DNA of 64,000 bases from Cycas panzhihuaensis (lineage: Eukaryota; Cycadophyta). The stretch is taken from positions 67,525,741 to 67,589,740 of the forward strand of contig CM041465.1 in the NCBI GenBank assembly GCA_023213395.1, given 5' to 3'. Both the position numbers and the translations under genes were made by a program. Of this stretch, positions 42,171 to 54,092 are shown in pieces; the stretch's first letter is position 1; the number at the start of each line of letters is the position of its first letter. A model generated the notes under the pieces. That model searched no databases. It was not told the origin of the DNA and saw nothing but the letters and a program-made list of their open reading frames with translations.

Positions 42171-44220
42171 CTCTTATCGTTATTAATTTGTTATGTTTAT
42201 TATATGTTTAATTAGTCATGATTATATCATATCCTACTTAATTACACACTTATGCATAAAGTATTTCAAAAAATTTAACATGTTATTAGAGCTCAAGTTA
42301 AGAACTAAAGTGAAGTATAGAGTATATATGAAGATCTTAGTGAGATATTAGATCAAAGTTACACATCAAAACCAAGAAGTAGGTTGATAGAATAGATGAA
42401 GAAGACCACACATATATGGTGATGATCTTCAACATTCAAGAATAATCCATACATTCATTATATGAGCTAGTATTAGAAGCTAGTATTAAAGGTTTATTTA
42501 AAGAAAAAAAAAAGTTGTGTTAATGATATGTAACCAAGATGATTGGGGTATAATGAAGTAATAGTCAGAGTCGCATATAAATTAAAGGCATATATATTAA
42601 ACTAATGGTGATATTTAATTTATGAGTTAATTTATAGATATTTATCTGCATATAGTTATCCTTTATTTTGAAGCATAAAATTTATAAAGTTAATCAATAA
42701 GAGATCACCTAAGTAAGATTAATCACCTTTGTAATAGCTAGATGAGAAGCTAGTACTCTCTTAGTGAATATAAAATAAGACGTAGGACTATAATTTTAAT
42801 ATGCAATAATTTAAAGGCAACATGAGTAAATAGCTTTTGGTATCAAACAGAAGTAGATATAACACTAAGATTTGAGGTATATTTTTAATTACTATTATGT
42901 TAAATAAGCATGAGGTGAGGGCTTTAATATGGTATATTGAGGTAATATATAAGATTATGTTGATATAAACATATGGTTAATGAAGAATTTTTAATAGAGT
43001 TTAGTTAAAATTTTAATAAAATAGATATATATGACTCAATTTATGATGTATTTAATGTATTAATAATTAACATGTGAAGCATGTGAGAACCTATTTAATA
43101 TTAGATAGTAATACATACACATTGTCATCATGAAATTAATTCCCCTAAGGCATTTAATACATTTCATATAGTGATTGTCTATCTCTAATGAAATGAATTT
43201 GATATAGAAAGTTAATGGAATGATAAGGAAAACACCTAGTTGATGAACATAATCACATAATTTGATATATAGATTCAATGAATATTAAATGATAGACAAA
43301 GATACCACTTGCTTATTTAAGAGTCTGAAAGCTAGACTTTTATTTAAGAGTTTGAGGATTGGTTGAATTTTTTATGTTGAGTATGTTTTTTTACTTAACC
43401 TGAGACATGGAGAAAACCTATAAGTTTTTTTCTTAAAATTAATAATAATGGTTATAAATTATCTATAAAACTAAGTTTAACTATTAACAAGTTTATTTGA
43501 TATATGTTTTTCAAATAGAAATTTATTTGTCATATGTAACAAGAGGTGTGGAAACATATTATTATATGTTATCTTATTATAACTAGCTTGGTAAGCCAAG
43601 TGGTATGCCCTATTCTTAGAGTTAATTGGTTGATAATTGAATTTGATGAGATAGGTTTATAATAGAACAAAGCCTAATTAACTTAGGTAAAACTAATATT
43701 TTTTCTTGGTTTTTTGGCTAAGATCAAGTGTAATATCTGTGTGGATTATTGAATACCTTTTATATGCATTTTTTTTTCAAAAATACATCTTAATTAATAA
43801 AAGACTATTAACATTTTTTATATATTTTATCTTGCAAATTAGTTTTATATCTTAAAAATTATTGTCAAATTAATGCAATGTATAATTAATTGTTCTAATT
43901 TTATACTTTACAACTTTCTTGGAACTTAAACACTTAAGGGGGATTGTTTATTTCTCAAAATTAAAGGGAACTTTTTTTTGAAAAGGGACTGTTTAAGGGG
44001 ATTTTTTAAGGGGTTGTTTATTTCAAGGCAAACTATCTACTTAAAAATGTGTGATTTTTTTAAGAGAAAAGCCAGTAATACATACCACTATGTTTTCCTG
44101 TTCACTCTTTAATCATGCCTATGAAAATTTAATCTGATGATTGGTAACTTTACTATGTGATTATTTTTTTCACCTACCTTTATATTCTTCAATCTTCAAT
44201 CAAACCTTATAACTCTTAAT
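42171..44220. other. AT-rich relic zone, possible old copia fragment
   Basis: No gene recognised. At 42271-42292 AATTTAACA is followed by TGTTATTAGAGC, resembling an LTR end plus a decayed initiator-Met primer site (TGGTATCAGAGC). Near 43936-43943 AAGGGGGA precedes TTGTTTATTTC, which resembles a polypurine tract and LTR start. Nothing between them reads as a known protein. Confidence 0.3.
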
Positions 44221-45190
44221 ATGGCATTAATGCTAAAAACAACCACCTACATTCCAATTCCTATGTTAATTAACTCAAACTATGCTGATTAGATGAATCA
44301 CATATCCCATCAGCTTAAACAGCAAAAGATATGGCGATACGTGATAAGTGAATTTAAAAAACTAAAAGATGAAGCTATAGAAAGTTATATGGTATATCTA
44401 ATGAACTCATATGCAACCTTAGGCACCATATTAAACTCACTTTCACTAGAAATCAATCGGTAGTTTTCTGAAATAGATGACTTGGTCACTGTTTGGAAAA
44501 CTTAATAAGATAAATATGATAAGGTCGATACACATCAAGTGGCTGTCCTAGAATAGTAATTGTATGACCTTACTTTTGATGATTTTTCTAATGTTGAGGA
44601 TTTTTTAAGTAAAATTTAATTAATTAATAAAGATCTAGGAAACTGTATCAAATCTAAAACTAAAGAAGGTGATACTGAAAAAATAATCACGCATGTTAAA
44701 GGTGACAATACACTTATACCTATTGCAGTAAACAAGTTACCAAAATAATTTAATCTCTTTGAAACTACTAGACAACAAGATGATGACCCTATTATAACAT
44801 TCAATCAGTTGACAAACCAACTAATCAAACATCAAATAATGTTAATTCAAACATGCATATTAAAAGATCCTTCACATGCTTTATTTTTCAAAAGTAAGCC
44901 ACAAATTAAAAATAAATAACAGAATAATTTTCATAGTAATCCAAAATTTTAGAAACCTTACAGAGGTTCACAATCCAATTCTCAAAATAATATTAAGTAT
45001 TCTGGTCTAACTAAACACCAGAATATTTCTAATCAGTCATTTTATAATAGGAACAATGTAACTCCTTCTTAGAACACTAGTTGTGCCTATTATCATAAAA
45101 AATACCACACTATTGATGTTTGCAAAAGTAGAATAACTTTGGAAGCATGGAAAGCTTCCAAGGGATTACAAAATCGACCTCAATCCCATC
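44221..45190 (+). pseudogene. C2 gag with zinc knuckle remnant
   Basis: The ATG at 44221 opens a stop-broken frame with the usual copia gag layout; FNQLTNQLIKHQIML lies near 44800. The knuckle at 45082-45123 reads CAYYHKKYHTIDVC: spacing CX2CX4HX4C is kept but the second Cys is Tyr, a G-to-A type change. Start choice is by position; the frame has several TAA/TAG. Confidence 0.7.
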
Positions 45191-46420
45191 CTTAATCACG
45201 ACCTTAAAATCAATAAACTCATAATCGTTCTTTAGTGATAATAACTTCTGTGTTTGTTTCCCCTATAAATCAACCACCATAATGGATCCTTGACTTTAGT
45301 GCATCCCATCACATGACAAGACACTAGAAAAATTTAACCACTTATCAATCAGAATCAAACTCTGAAGAAGATATTTCTTTTGGAAGTGGTACCCAACTTA
45401 AAGTCAAAGGATCAGGTGATGTTACCTTAAAGGATAGATCAATAAAGGACATTTTCTATGTACCTGGCCTATTACCAAATCTACTTTCTGTTTATCAAAT
45501 CTGCTAGAAAGACATTGTTGTCGAATTCTAGAAAAATAAATTTATCATTAAGGAGTCATTAAACAAATTTAAACGTATTGCCTCTAGATGTGTTGATCAT
45601 AACACAGGTCTCTATAGTTTAACAACTCTACAAAATAATAAAACAAAACCTTTTAATGCCTTTATTGCCAAATCAAACTCAGTCAGTAAACTTTGGCATG
45701 CACGATTTGGCCATACAAGTTATGGCAAACTGTAATATCTAAAAAAGCATGAAATGGTTCATGGTCTTCCACCCTTAACCATTGTTTATGGTGTTTGTGA
45801 AGCCTGTGTGATAGGTAAGCAACACATGGACCCATTCCCACATAAAACATAATTAAGAGCAATTGTTCCACTTGAACTTGTTTACTCTGACATATGTGGT
45901 CCTTTTCATATAACGTCATACTCTGGCTCTCATTATTTTGTTACATTTATTGATGATTATTCAAGAAAATGCCGGGTTTACATGCTTAAAACACACAGTC
46001 AAGTGTTTAATATTTTTTTTTAATACAAAATGCTAGTTGAAAATCAATCAAATTTAAAAAATCAAAAATTTTCGATTCGATAATGCAAAGGAATATTTAA
46101 GTAGAAAATTCACTTCTTTTTATAAATCACATAGAATTTAATTCCAGCATTCTATTGCATATATACCTCAACAAAATGGTGTTGTTAAACACAAAAATTG
46201 TACTCTTATTGAGATAACTCGTTGCATGTTACATGCAAAGAATCTAGACTTTAAATTATGGGTAGAAGCAATTAACTTCTCTAACTATTTATTAAATCGT
46301 TTACCTAGAAAAAGTCTACACAACGTTACTTAAGAATAAAAATGGTCTGGTAGAAAACCTTCAATCAATCATTTACAAATCTTTAGAAGTATTACGTGGG
46401 GACACATCCTTAAAGAAAAA
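45191..46420 (+). pseudogene. C2 protease and integrase
   Basis: The protease loop at 45289-45315 reads LDFSASHHMT where copia elements have LDSGASHHMT. Ser to Phe and Gly to Ser destroy the DSG motif; both fit deamination. Later parts include FYVPGLLPNLLSV (near 45456). The integrase zinc domain reads KLWHARFGHTSYGKL, then CEACVIGKQH (45690-45825). The core begins VYSDICGPFHITSYSGSHYF, then FVTFIDDYSRKCRVYML. Downstream the frame is broken by shifts and stops. Confidence 0.85.
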
Positions 46421-46899
46421 CATAAAAAGTTAGACTCAAAAAGTCAAAAATACATTTTCGTTGGATACAACGAAGAGAGTAAAGTTTATAGACTCCTAGA
46501 TCCAGTCACACATCAAATTTTAATTTTGCGTGACGTAATATTTGATGAAGAAGTATCTTCTTCAATATCTACTTATGTACAACTTCCCGTTGAAAATTTA
46601 TTAACCAACACTTATTTGGTTAACCCCTCTAACAAACAAGTTAATCCAGAAGTTATAGAATCCTTATCAACTCAAGCCTAAAATTGGACTCTATTCGAAT
46701 CTAATAAAATAGATTCCTCCTCTCAAACTAGTTTAGCAAATCAACCTGTACCTTCAGAAATAGTTACTAACAAGTAACTTATTTGGACAACGAAAACATT
46801 AGTTGATGTTGGATCTAATGTAGGTAATCCTTCAGATACCAAATGAACTCGTGCCCAAAAATTACATGCTAACTTTGTCTTAATGGCAAAAATAATGGA

Positions 46900-48184
46900 T
46901 AATAATGATCCCAAAACATTTGAACAAGCTAGTAAAAATCCTGTATGATAAGACGCTATATAAATTGAATTTGATGCTTTAATTAAAAATTCAACTTGGG
47001 ATCTTGTTCCTCTCCCACCTGGAAAAAATGTAGTCGACTGTAAATGGGTCTATAAAATAAAATACAACTCAACAGGCGCTATTGAAAAATATAAAGCTTG
47101 CCTTGTCGCAAAAGGATTTTCGTAAATAGATGTCATAGATTATAATGAAACCTTTGCCCCTCTTGCAAAGATGAATACAATTAAATCAATTATTGCTCTA
47201 GTAGCCAAATTTAGATGGGAAATCCACCAAATGGATGTCAAGAGTGCTTTCTTGAATGGTGATCTCAAAGAAGAGATCTACATGTCTTAGCTACCTGGCT
47301 TTATTAAAAATCTTAATTTAGTTTGTAAACTTAAGAAATCTATTTATGGTTTAAAACAAGCTCCTCAAGCTTGGTATACTAAAGTAGACGATTATTTAAT
47401 TCACATTGGATACACTACATGTATTAGTGATCTAAATCTTTATTTCAAACGTGAAAATAAAAATATTACTATTATAATCCTCTATGTTGATGACATCATC
47501 ATTACTAGATCATCAACTAATAATATTCATCATTTAAAATCTACTTTAATGAATAAATTTAAAATGACTGATTTAGGTCTACTCCATTACTTTCTTGGTT
47601 TACAAATTTATCAATATGACTCAAGAATCACAATAGCATAACCTAAATATATCTTAGACTTAATTCAACGATTTAACATAGAAAATGCTAAATTTGTATC
47701 TAATCTGTTACAATTAGGAGTCAAACTATATACTGATTATTACTCACCCTTATGTGACCCTACATTATATAGACAACTAATTGGTAGGCTTATTTATTTA
47801 ACTCAAACCCACCCTGACATTTCCTATGCTGTCACTTTATGTTCACGTTATATGCAACAACCACATGAATCTCATTGGAAAGCTGCTAAGTGTATCTTAC
47901 AATATCTAAAGCATATCGTATTTTATGGTTTAACTTATAATTTTTGTAATAAACCTCTAACTTTAACTAGATATACTGATTCAGATTGGGCAGGTGATAT
48001 AAATGATCGAAAATCTACATCAGGTTATGTATTTTTTATAGATTCCTCACCTATTACTTGGTCTAATAATAAAATGCAGGCATTAGCTTTATCAATGACT
48101 GAAGTTAAATATCACACACTTGTTAAAGCTAGCAAAGAAGCACTTTGGCTCAAATCTTCACTAAATGAATTGGTCTATCTCTAA
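46900..48184 (+). pseudogene. C2 reverse transcriptase and RNase H
   Basis: Reverse transcriptase motifs in order: STWDLVPLPPGKNVVDCKWV, YKACLVAKGFS, QMDVKSAFLNGDLKEEIYM, KKSIYGLKQAPQAWY and an intact YVDD box at 47483-47494. Then come FKMTDLGLLHYFLGLQIY and RHWK-like HESHWKAAKCILQYLKH. RNase H is open at 47852-48184 with TDSDWAGDINDRKSTSGYVF, TWSNNKMQALALSMTEVKY and ASKEALWLKSSLNEL. The stop after LVYL is followed, in a shifted frame, by the remaining RNase H end (DNQGAISITTKP, then HSRTKHIELHQHF). Stops at about 47125 and 47288. Confidence 0.9.
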
Positions 48185-48485
48185 ACTCTTCCATTGAACT
48201 TAAAATTGATAATCAAGGTGCAATTTCTATTACTACAAAACCAGTTTTACATTCTAGGACTAAACATATAGAATTACATCAGCATTTTATTTGTAATATT
48301 GTTACTAATAATCTTATTTTCTTGTCTTATTATCTAATAGATCTATAGATTACTGACATACTTACAAAGTCTTTAATTAAAGTAAAGTTTCTAACTCTCT
48401 AAGATCTGTTGCAGATAAAAGAAGTCTCTATCAAAGGGGGATCACCATGATAAAGACCTTCTTTTTCTATAGCATAAAAGTTAAC

Positions 48486-48497
48486 ATTAAAGGGGGA
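48486..48497 (+). promoter_or_regulatory. C2 polypurine tract
   Basis: ATTAAAGGGGGA directly before TGTTATGAATATT. A similar CAAAGGGGGA lies 60 bp upstream (about 48434-48443), possibly a second primer site for plus-strand synthesis. Confidence 0.8.
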
Positions 48498-48963
48498 TGT
48501 TATGAATATTAATGTAACCTTTTGTAATGTCACTTTTATGTTCTTTTTAAGTTCTTATTTATGTCACATGTTTAAATTAGTATTTAAGTTAATCTTATGT
48601 TTAACTTTAGAGTGTATTTTAATCTTATATGGAAGGTGGTTGAAATGCACAACTGCATTTCAATAAACCTTTCTTAGTATTAATTATTCTCCTAAATTCA
48701 AAGAGATGGTTCCGAGAATCTAGGAGGGCTGTCTAAAAGCCTTTTCCAAGGCTGGTTTAGTGGTTAGGTGGTTTCAGTATATTGTATCCTGTTTTCACTA
48801 TTCTTAATAAAAACATAATTTTAGGAGGTGGTTTTCTTCCCCAGAAGGGGTTTTCCACCTGTTAATCTATGTATATGTGCAATGTCATTTGTTGCCTGTA
48901 ATTTCTTGTCTATGTGATCCTGTGGTGACATTGTACATGTGCCTATTTCTACAAGAGCCAACA
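48498..48963 (+). repeat. C2 3' LTR
   Basis: Starts TGTTATGAATATT after the polypurine tract. AATAAA at 48662 is a likely polyadenylation signal. A GGTTTTCTTCCCC...GGGGTTTTCCACC hairpin-like U5 block lies near 48829-48858. The end is set at CCAACA (48963) and is uncertain because no partner LTR is visible. Confidence 0.65.
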
Positions 48964-49171
48964 TTGGTATGTCCTCATATGATATTGTTTGCCTCCTTGA
49001 GAAGGACTACAGAGATGTAGGAAACTGAGCAGCATAAGTTCCAAGGTAAAATCAAAGAGTTAAAGGGCCAAGGATAAGGGATAGTGGCACTAGTTATTAT
49101 AGCTCCACTCAAGGTACTACCAATAGTAGAGGCACAAAACATCAACCTTTGAGCTTGATTAGACGAGGTCT

Positions 49172-49194
49172 AGAGAGAGAGAGAGAGAGAGAGA
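49172..49194. repeat. (GA)n microsatellite
   Basis: About 11 AG units in a row. Confidence 0.9.
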
Positions 49195-49575
49195 CTCATT
49201 GTAGGCCAGGTATGATTTCCTCATAAAATAGGTGGTAGACAAGTCAAAATAAAATCACAAAAAGACATCCACATCCACTCCACATTAGTAGATGAGGGAT
49301 GAGAGGAGCAAGGTGGGGCTATCATAATGCCCCAGGCATAATGTAGGAAGTAGCACTAGGGCACCCACGAGGGAACCTACTTAGGAGAAGAGTGACATAC
49401 CATGAGGTAGTCTTTTAGAGTTAGGGGTTTTGGGTAGAGGTAAGATGGACCTCTAAGGATTAGAGTGTATGCATTATAGAGCCCATTAAGCAATTATAGA
49501 CCCTTACAAGGATTCTAGATCTCTCATGATATTCATACATATAGATCCATTTGTTGTATCATATAATTATATATA

Positions 49576-49579
49576 TGTA

Positions 49580-49632
<53 letters not shown>

Positions 49633-49660
49633 GGATAGATAGATAAATAGATATGAGTAT
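49576..49660. repeat. (CATA)n / (TA)n / (GATA)n compound microsatellite
   Basis: CATA repeats pass into a pure TA run and then GATA units. Confidence 0.95.
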
Positions 49661-50269
49661 GTAATTTATGTTCCCTCATTCTTTCATTATGTACTCTTGT
49701 GTGGATGCATGTGATTAGACTATATCATTTTCATGTGGATGTATAATTTATTTTTATGTACTGTTAAGTTAGTATCACTCTTGTATATAATATCATGACA
49801 TATGCAATACACATAACATAATCATTAATCATGTTGGTATGCTTATGGCTTAGTATAATGCAATGGGTAGATTCTAATTTATACTCATGGAGGAGTCTCA
49901 TGCCCCCATCAGTGAGAAGGGGTGCTCGTCTTAGAGTAAGGGGTGCCATCATGGCCATTTAGTAGAATCACATCCTATGGGTGTAATGACACAAAAATTA
50001 AGTGCACATTCTTTGGTGAATTTTTAGGAATTTTATGATTTTGTCTATAAGTTCTTATATAATATTTACAAGTGATAGTTTATACTCATGACAGTGTAGG
50101 GTGCCCCCATGGGGCACTATCTTATCAATGGCTAAGGGTACAATAAGGTAATAGGTACAACATGATGAGACACTACCAATGAGGGTAATGCATATAACGA
50201 ACAAAAATAGATTAAGCTCATTTTAGAGTAAAGTGTCCCCTATGGTAGTGTGTCAACAATATTATTTTT

Positions 50270-51330
50270 TTCAAAGAATTACTTGTTGATGGCCTTTCCA
50301 GACTCAAGGCCTTCTAACATTATAATTTGATAAGATCCATTATCTGAACTTTGCATAATGATAAATGGATTGACCTATTTTAGACCAAACTTTAATAAGT
50401 GGTCATGTAAATACTCTATCTTAAAGATTTTATCACGCGGAACTAAGGGTTAGGGATGCACATGTTTGTCATGGGTATTTTGTGCTTTAGCCTTTGATGC
50501 TAAATTCACTTTGTAGGTAGTAAGGTATTTCTCATCAAGTGCTTCAAGGTCAAGTAGATAAGCTTGGCATCATCACTTTTCATTAATGAAATCTTTTAGT
50601 AAAACTTGTTAAGACAAGATTTCCACTTTAAGGTAAAGGATAGCCTTTGATCCATAGACTAAGAAGAAAGGGCTCATGCTTGTAGGTATGCATATAGATG
50701 TTTGGTAGGCCCATAAGGTTATGTAGAGTTGTAAATACTAATCTCTTTGAGAGTGGGCCATAATTTTCTTAAGAATGTTGACCATTATTTTGTTGAAATC
50801 CTTAATTTAAGCATTAGCTTTGGGGAAATAAGGGGATGAGGTCTTATGAGTGGTTCAAAATCTATTATAGAGCTCATCCATTTCTTTGTTACAAAACAAG
50901 GACTCATTATCAATGATTAAGGAATCAAGGACCTTGAGTTAATAAATGATTTATTGGAAGATAAAAGTATGATTATTTTACACATTGTAGAAGAAAGGAG
51001 GACCACCTTACCCGACTTTGTAAAGTACTTTGTTTCAATTAAAATGAACTTATATTGGGTTGAGGACATGGGTGTTATAGCTCCTATAAGGTCAAGACCC
51101 TATTGATAGAATGGACATGATAATACTATAGTATGTAGTGATTTTGATGGTTAGTGATAGTGAATGGTGGAATACTCTTGGCACTTCCAACACCATTACA
51201 TATATAATGGGTATCCTTAAATATGGTAGGCTAATAAAATCCCACATATAGGATCCTTTAAGCCATAGATTGGCCCATAAAATGGTCTCCATAAATGGTA
51301 TCATGGCATTCATGGAGGACTTAGTTTATC
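50270..51330 (-). pseudogene. E3 integrase (Tat-like), antisense
   Basis: The minus strand reads ECHDTIYGDHFMGQSMA (E2: ECHHSIYGGHFGGQPMA). Then come GLDLIGAITPMSSTQYKFIL and the counterpart of the second Asp block as LIIDNESLFCNKEMDELY. The third block reads IKDFNK where E2 has VESFNK. The C-terminal part gives NLASKA and a LEGLE word near 50300, close to the E2 integrase end. Frameshifts and stops are frequent. The first two Asp remain; the Glu position reads Lys-Asp. Confidence 0.8.
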
Positions 51331-52040
51331 TTATTTGGGTTGATATATCTTACAAGGTTTCCATTAAATGACCTTTTATGCAACACATCTTATATGAGTA
51401 AGTATTGGTAGGTAGTTGCCCTTATGCATAACTTTACTTTCTCACTTGCATCTTAAGGATACCTTTATTGAGTTAGGTACCAAGCCTCACTAATTGGCCT
51501 TTAGCTCTCAATTTACTCAAGGACAAGGATCATTATATCAGGTAAAGAGTCATCAATGATAGCATTTGAGGAATTGGGAAGGGGTGTATGAGCGAGTTAC
51601 TCAGTCACCACCATCCCTTTCTTAGATTTTTTATTAAAGATTTTTAGAAGAATATTTCCTAGTTTATTTAGTCAAATCAGACTACATCATAAGGTAACAA
51701 GGTATATTTAACTAGACAATCATGTTAATTATGTTTCCTAAAATGTAATGCCTTAACTTCTTTATAGTAAACATAAGTGCTCAACTCTCCTTCTCAATAA
51801 GAGGATAGCTAATTTTAATGGTGACCAGTATTTGACTTATAAAGTAGATGACCCTCTTAGTTTTAAAGTTATCATTTTGGTTGAGAATAGTGCTAATTGA
51901 TTCATCAATTGATGAAGTGTATAAAATGAATGAATGAGGAACATTAATTGGGCCAAGATAGGGGTAGAGATAAGGGCATGTTTAGGCTCTTGGAATTCCC
52001 CTTAGGCTTTATGTGACCACATGAAAAGGGTTTCGTTCTT
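51331..52040 (-). pseudogene. E3 RNase H and spacer, decayed
   Basis: The minus strand after the reverse transcriptase reads IKSFLDKLGFIHRFLDDFAL, parallel to IKSFLGRLSFLRRFLTDFAV in E2. Further on comes KSKKGMVVTE, parallel to KSKKEMVVAE just before the E2 integrase. The middle is stop-rich and barely readable. Confidence 0.7.
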
Positions 52041-52960
52041 AAAGAGGCTCATTAGTAATTTGGTGTTAAGAGCAAAATCATCCAAGAATCGATGTATGAA
52101 GCCTAGCTTATCCAAAAATGACTTAATTTATCTTTAAGTCTTTAGGGGAGACATCTTTATGATGGCTTCAACCTTAGCGAGATCAACACAGATCCTTTGT
52201 TGGGAGATATAAAAGCCCAACAATTTACTAACTATGATGGCAAAGATGCATTTAAATGGATTGAGGCTTATGTGGTATTTTCTACACCTAAAAAAAATTC
52301 CTTAGGTCTATAGGGTGATCGACTCTCTTTCATGAGATGCCCATCAAGTCATCCATAAAGATCTCAAGAATCTTATTAATGAGGTTATGAAAAATGAACT
52401 ACATGGTGCATTGGTAGGTGGTGCCAACATTCTTAAGACCAAAAATTTTTACCACATAGATAAACGTTCTGCAAGGTATAATGAAAGTTATCTTATGATA
52501 GTCCTTAGGTGAAATTTGGATCTGATTATACACTAAGAACTTATTTATCAAAGACATAACTTCAAATCTAACAGTTTTGTCAGTGATTTAATCAATGAAT
52601 AAAAGTGAAAAGTTATCCTTAGATAATGCATTATATATATCCCTAAATTCTACATATATGTATATGGTTTTATTCTTCTTAGCAACTAGCATAATGTTAG
52701 ATACCCACTTGGGATAATTAATAGATGCAATAAGCTCAACATTATGTAGTTTATCCACTTCCATCTTTATGGTGGTGAATAATTTAGGATGTGAAGGTCT
52801 TTACTTTTGTCAAATTGGTTTGGCTTTGGGAACTATTATGAGGTTATAAGTGATAATATTAGGGCTTATTCCCTTCGTGTCTATATCCTCCCATGCAAAA
52901 ATGTCCCAAAACTCTTGTGACAACCTTTTATATTGGTCAACCTCTTCATGGGAATATTTG
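52041..52960 (-). pseudogene. E3 reverse transcriptase (Tat-like), antisense
   Basis: Minus-strand reading gives FWDIFAWEDIDTKGISPNII, then ASINYPKWVSNIMLVAKKNK, FRDIYNALSKDNFSLLFID, SLINKFLVYNQIQISPKDYH and FGLKNVGTTYQ. The catalytic box FMDD lies at 52348-52359, followed by LNPFKCIF and KLLGFYISQQRI. These match the E2 blocks one for one. Both catalytic Asp remain, but the YNQI-preceding block and several Gly are altered, and stops interrupt it. Confidence 0.85.
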
Positions 52961-53420
52961 ATGCCAATCTTAATAACCTTATTTAGGGTAAGGATGATGT
53001 CTCTTATTTTCCTGGATAAAAGGATATTTCCCTCCTTGAAGTAAGGAAGGACCTAATTAATTTAGGGACTAGGAAGAGTTTGGATATTACTAAGGTTATA
53101 CAAGGGGGAGTTGATGGCAAGTGGAACCACACCTCTGGGAGTCACCAGATTTGAAGATATTAGGCCTATGTAATTAATAATCTCGTGGCTAAAGGATCTA
53201 TAGGGGTGAGGGAAATGATCACCCACAAAGGGTCTTAGTGCATCAGAACACAAGTTTGAGGACCTGCAGATGGCACACAAACTTCCCCCAGGGTAAGCAC
53301 CTTCTCAATTAGAGATGGGCAAGAGAGGGACTTCCTCGGTTTAACGAGTAGCCTCAAAAGAGACCCTCCTATCCTAAGTGGCCAAGGAAGGAGGATATAG
53401 GTGGGATACACCCTTCTCAC
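52961..53420 (-). pseudogene. E3 polyprotein linker
   Basis: The minus strand near 53030-52960 reads EGNILLSRKIRDIILTLNKV, parallel to EGNAMYMGTTQDVVLAPDKV in E2. Upstream to 53420 are two overlapping frames rich in Pro, Leu and Ser, as in the E2 linker, joined by at least one frameshift (53235-53280). Gag and protease are not visible further right. Confidence 0.7.
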
Positions 53421-53990
53421 AAAGAGGGAATGAGTGTAGTAGGTCCTAACCGAAAGAAGAAATACTTACACATAATCAGCGGGTGACTAGCAATGTGGAT
53501 GATGAAGGGGAAGTTGGGCTAAAGGACCAACCTCTAACTAGAGGCAAGGCAAAGTGAGGCTTTACCAGAAAAGGGAAGAAGAACTTGGGGGAAGTTCCCC
53601 TAAGGTGCCTACACCTAAAATAGATAACTAGATGCAGGGGATGAAGCAATGTATTTTTGTTTCCTTATTTTGGTTATATAGTAAAGAGATGTAGGGGTAT
53701 GATTTGTCGTTATTTACGTTTTGTGCCCAAGTAAAAAAAAAAAAAAAACAAACAAAGCAATAACTCTCTCTCTTTTCCTAAGTACTAACCTCCCTCTCCT
53801 TATCTTTTATAGGCATAAAAGAAAGCAGGCAAGTAGGAAGCAAAGGAAAATAGTGCAAGTACTAATGCAAGTCAACCTGATAGCATGCATGAGAAGATAG
53901 GATGTAGGTAGAAGGATTCACAACCTATCACAGTCAAATCCTAGCAGAAGCAATAGTTTCAGTGAAGGGAGAAGGGTTAAGGATGTAATT
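53421..53990. other. Purine-rich segment ending in poly(A), then unassigned sequence
   Basis: 53421-53732 is less AT-rich than its surroundings and ends in a run of 16 A (53733-53748), like the tail of a retroposed transcript on the plus strand. I find no flanking duplication and no ORF. After the tail to about 53990 there is nothing I recognise. Confidence 0.35.
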
Positions 53991-54092
53991 AGTAGAAAAC
54001 AGTGCTTATTTATACAAAATAATTACCTTTCCCCTATATAGCCAAGGAAGTCCTTTAACCTATAATTTTAAGTCTACGTAGGATCAATTTCC

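Larger units (their letters stand above)
44221..48963 (+). mobile_element. C2: Ty1/copia element, 5' LTR not found
   Basis: A sense-strand copia element with gag, protease, integrase, reverse transcriptase, RNase H, polypurine tract and one LTR. Domain order protease-integrase-RT-RNase H is that of Ty1/copia. Its LTR start (TGTTATGAATATT) and proteins differ from C1, C3 and C4, so it is another family. I cannot find a partner LTR before 44221; the 5' end seems lost or too decayed. Confidence 0.88.
48964..50269. other. E3 3' region: simple repeats and repeat-core copies, no gene
   Basis: On the E3 strand this follows integrase. It contains scattered copies of the TAGTTTATACTC / GGGTGCCCC core (49870-49950, 50080-50110, 50220-50235) and simple repeats. 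I see no archaeal-type RNase H or antisense gene here, so E3's 3' region is truncated or unreadable. Confidence 0.5.

Noticed and set aside
43060-43278. 72-codon minus-strand ORF in the AT-rich zone
   Set aside because: Composition-driven open frame; no recognisable family and no neighbours in frame.
49172-49660. GA, CATA, TA and GATA runs as regulatory signals
   Set aside because: Ordinary microsatellites in a relic zone with no gene next to them.
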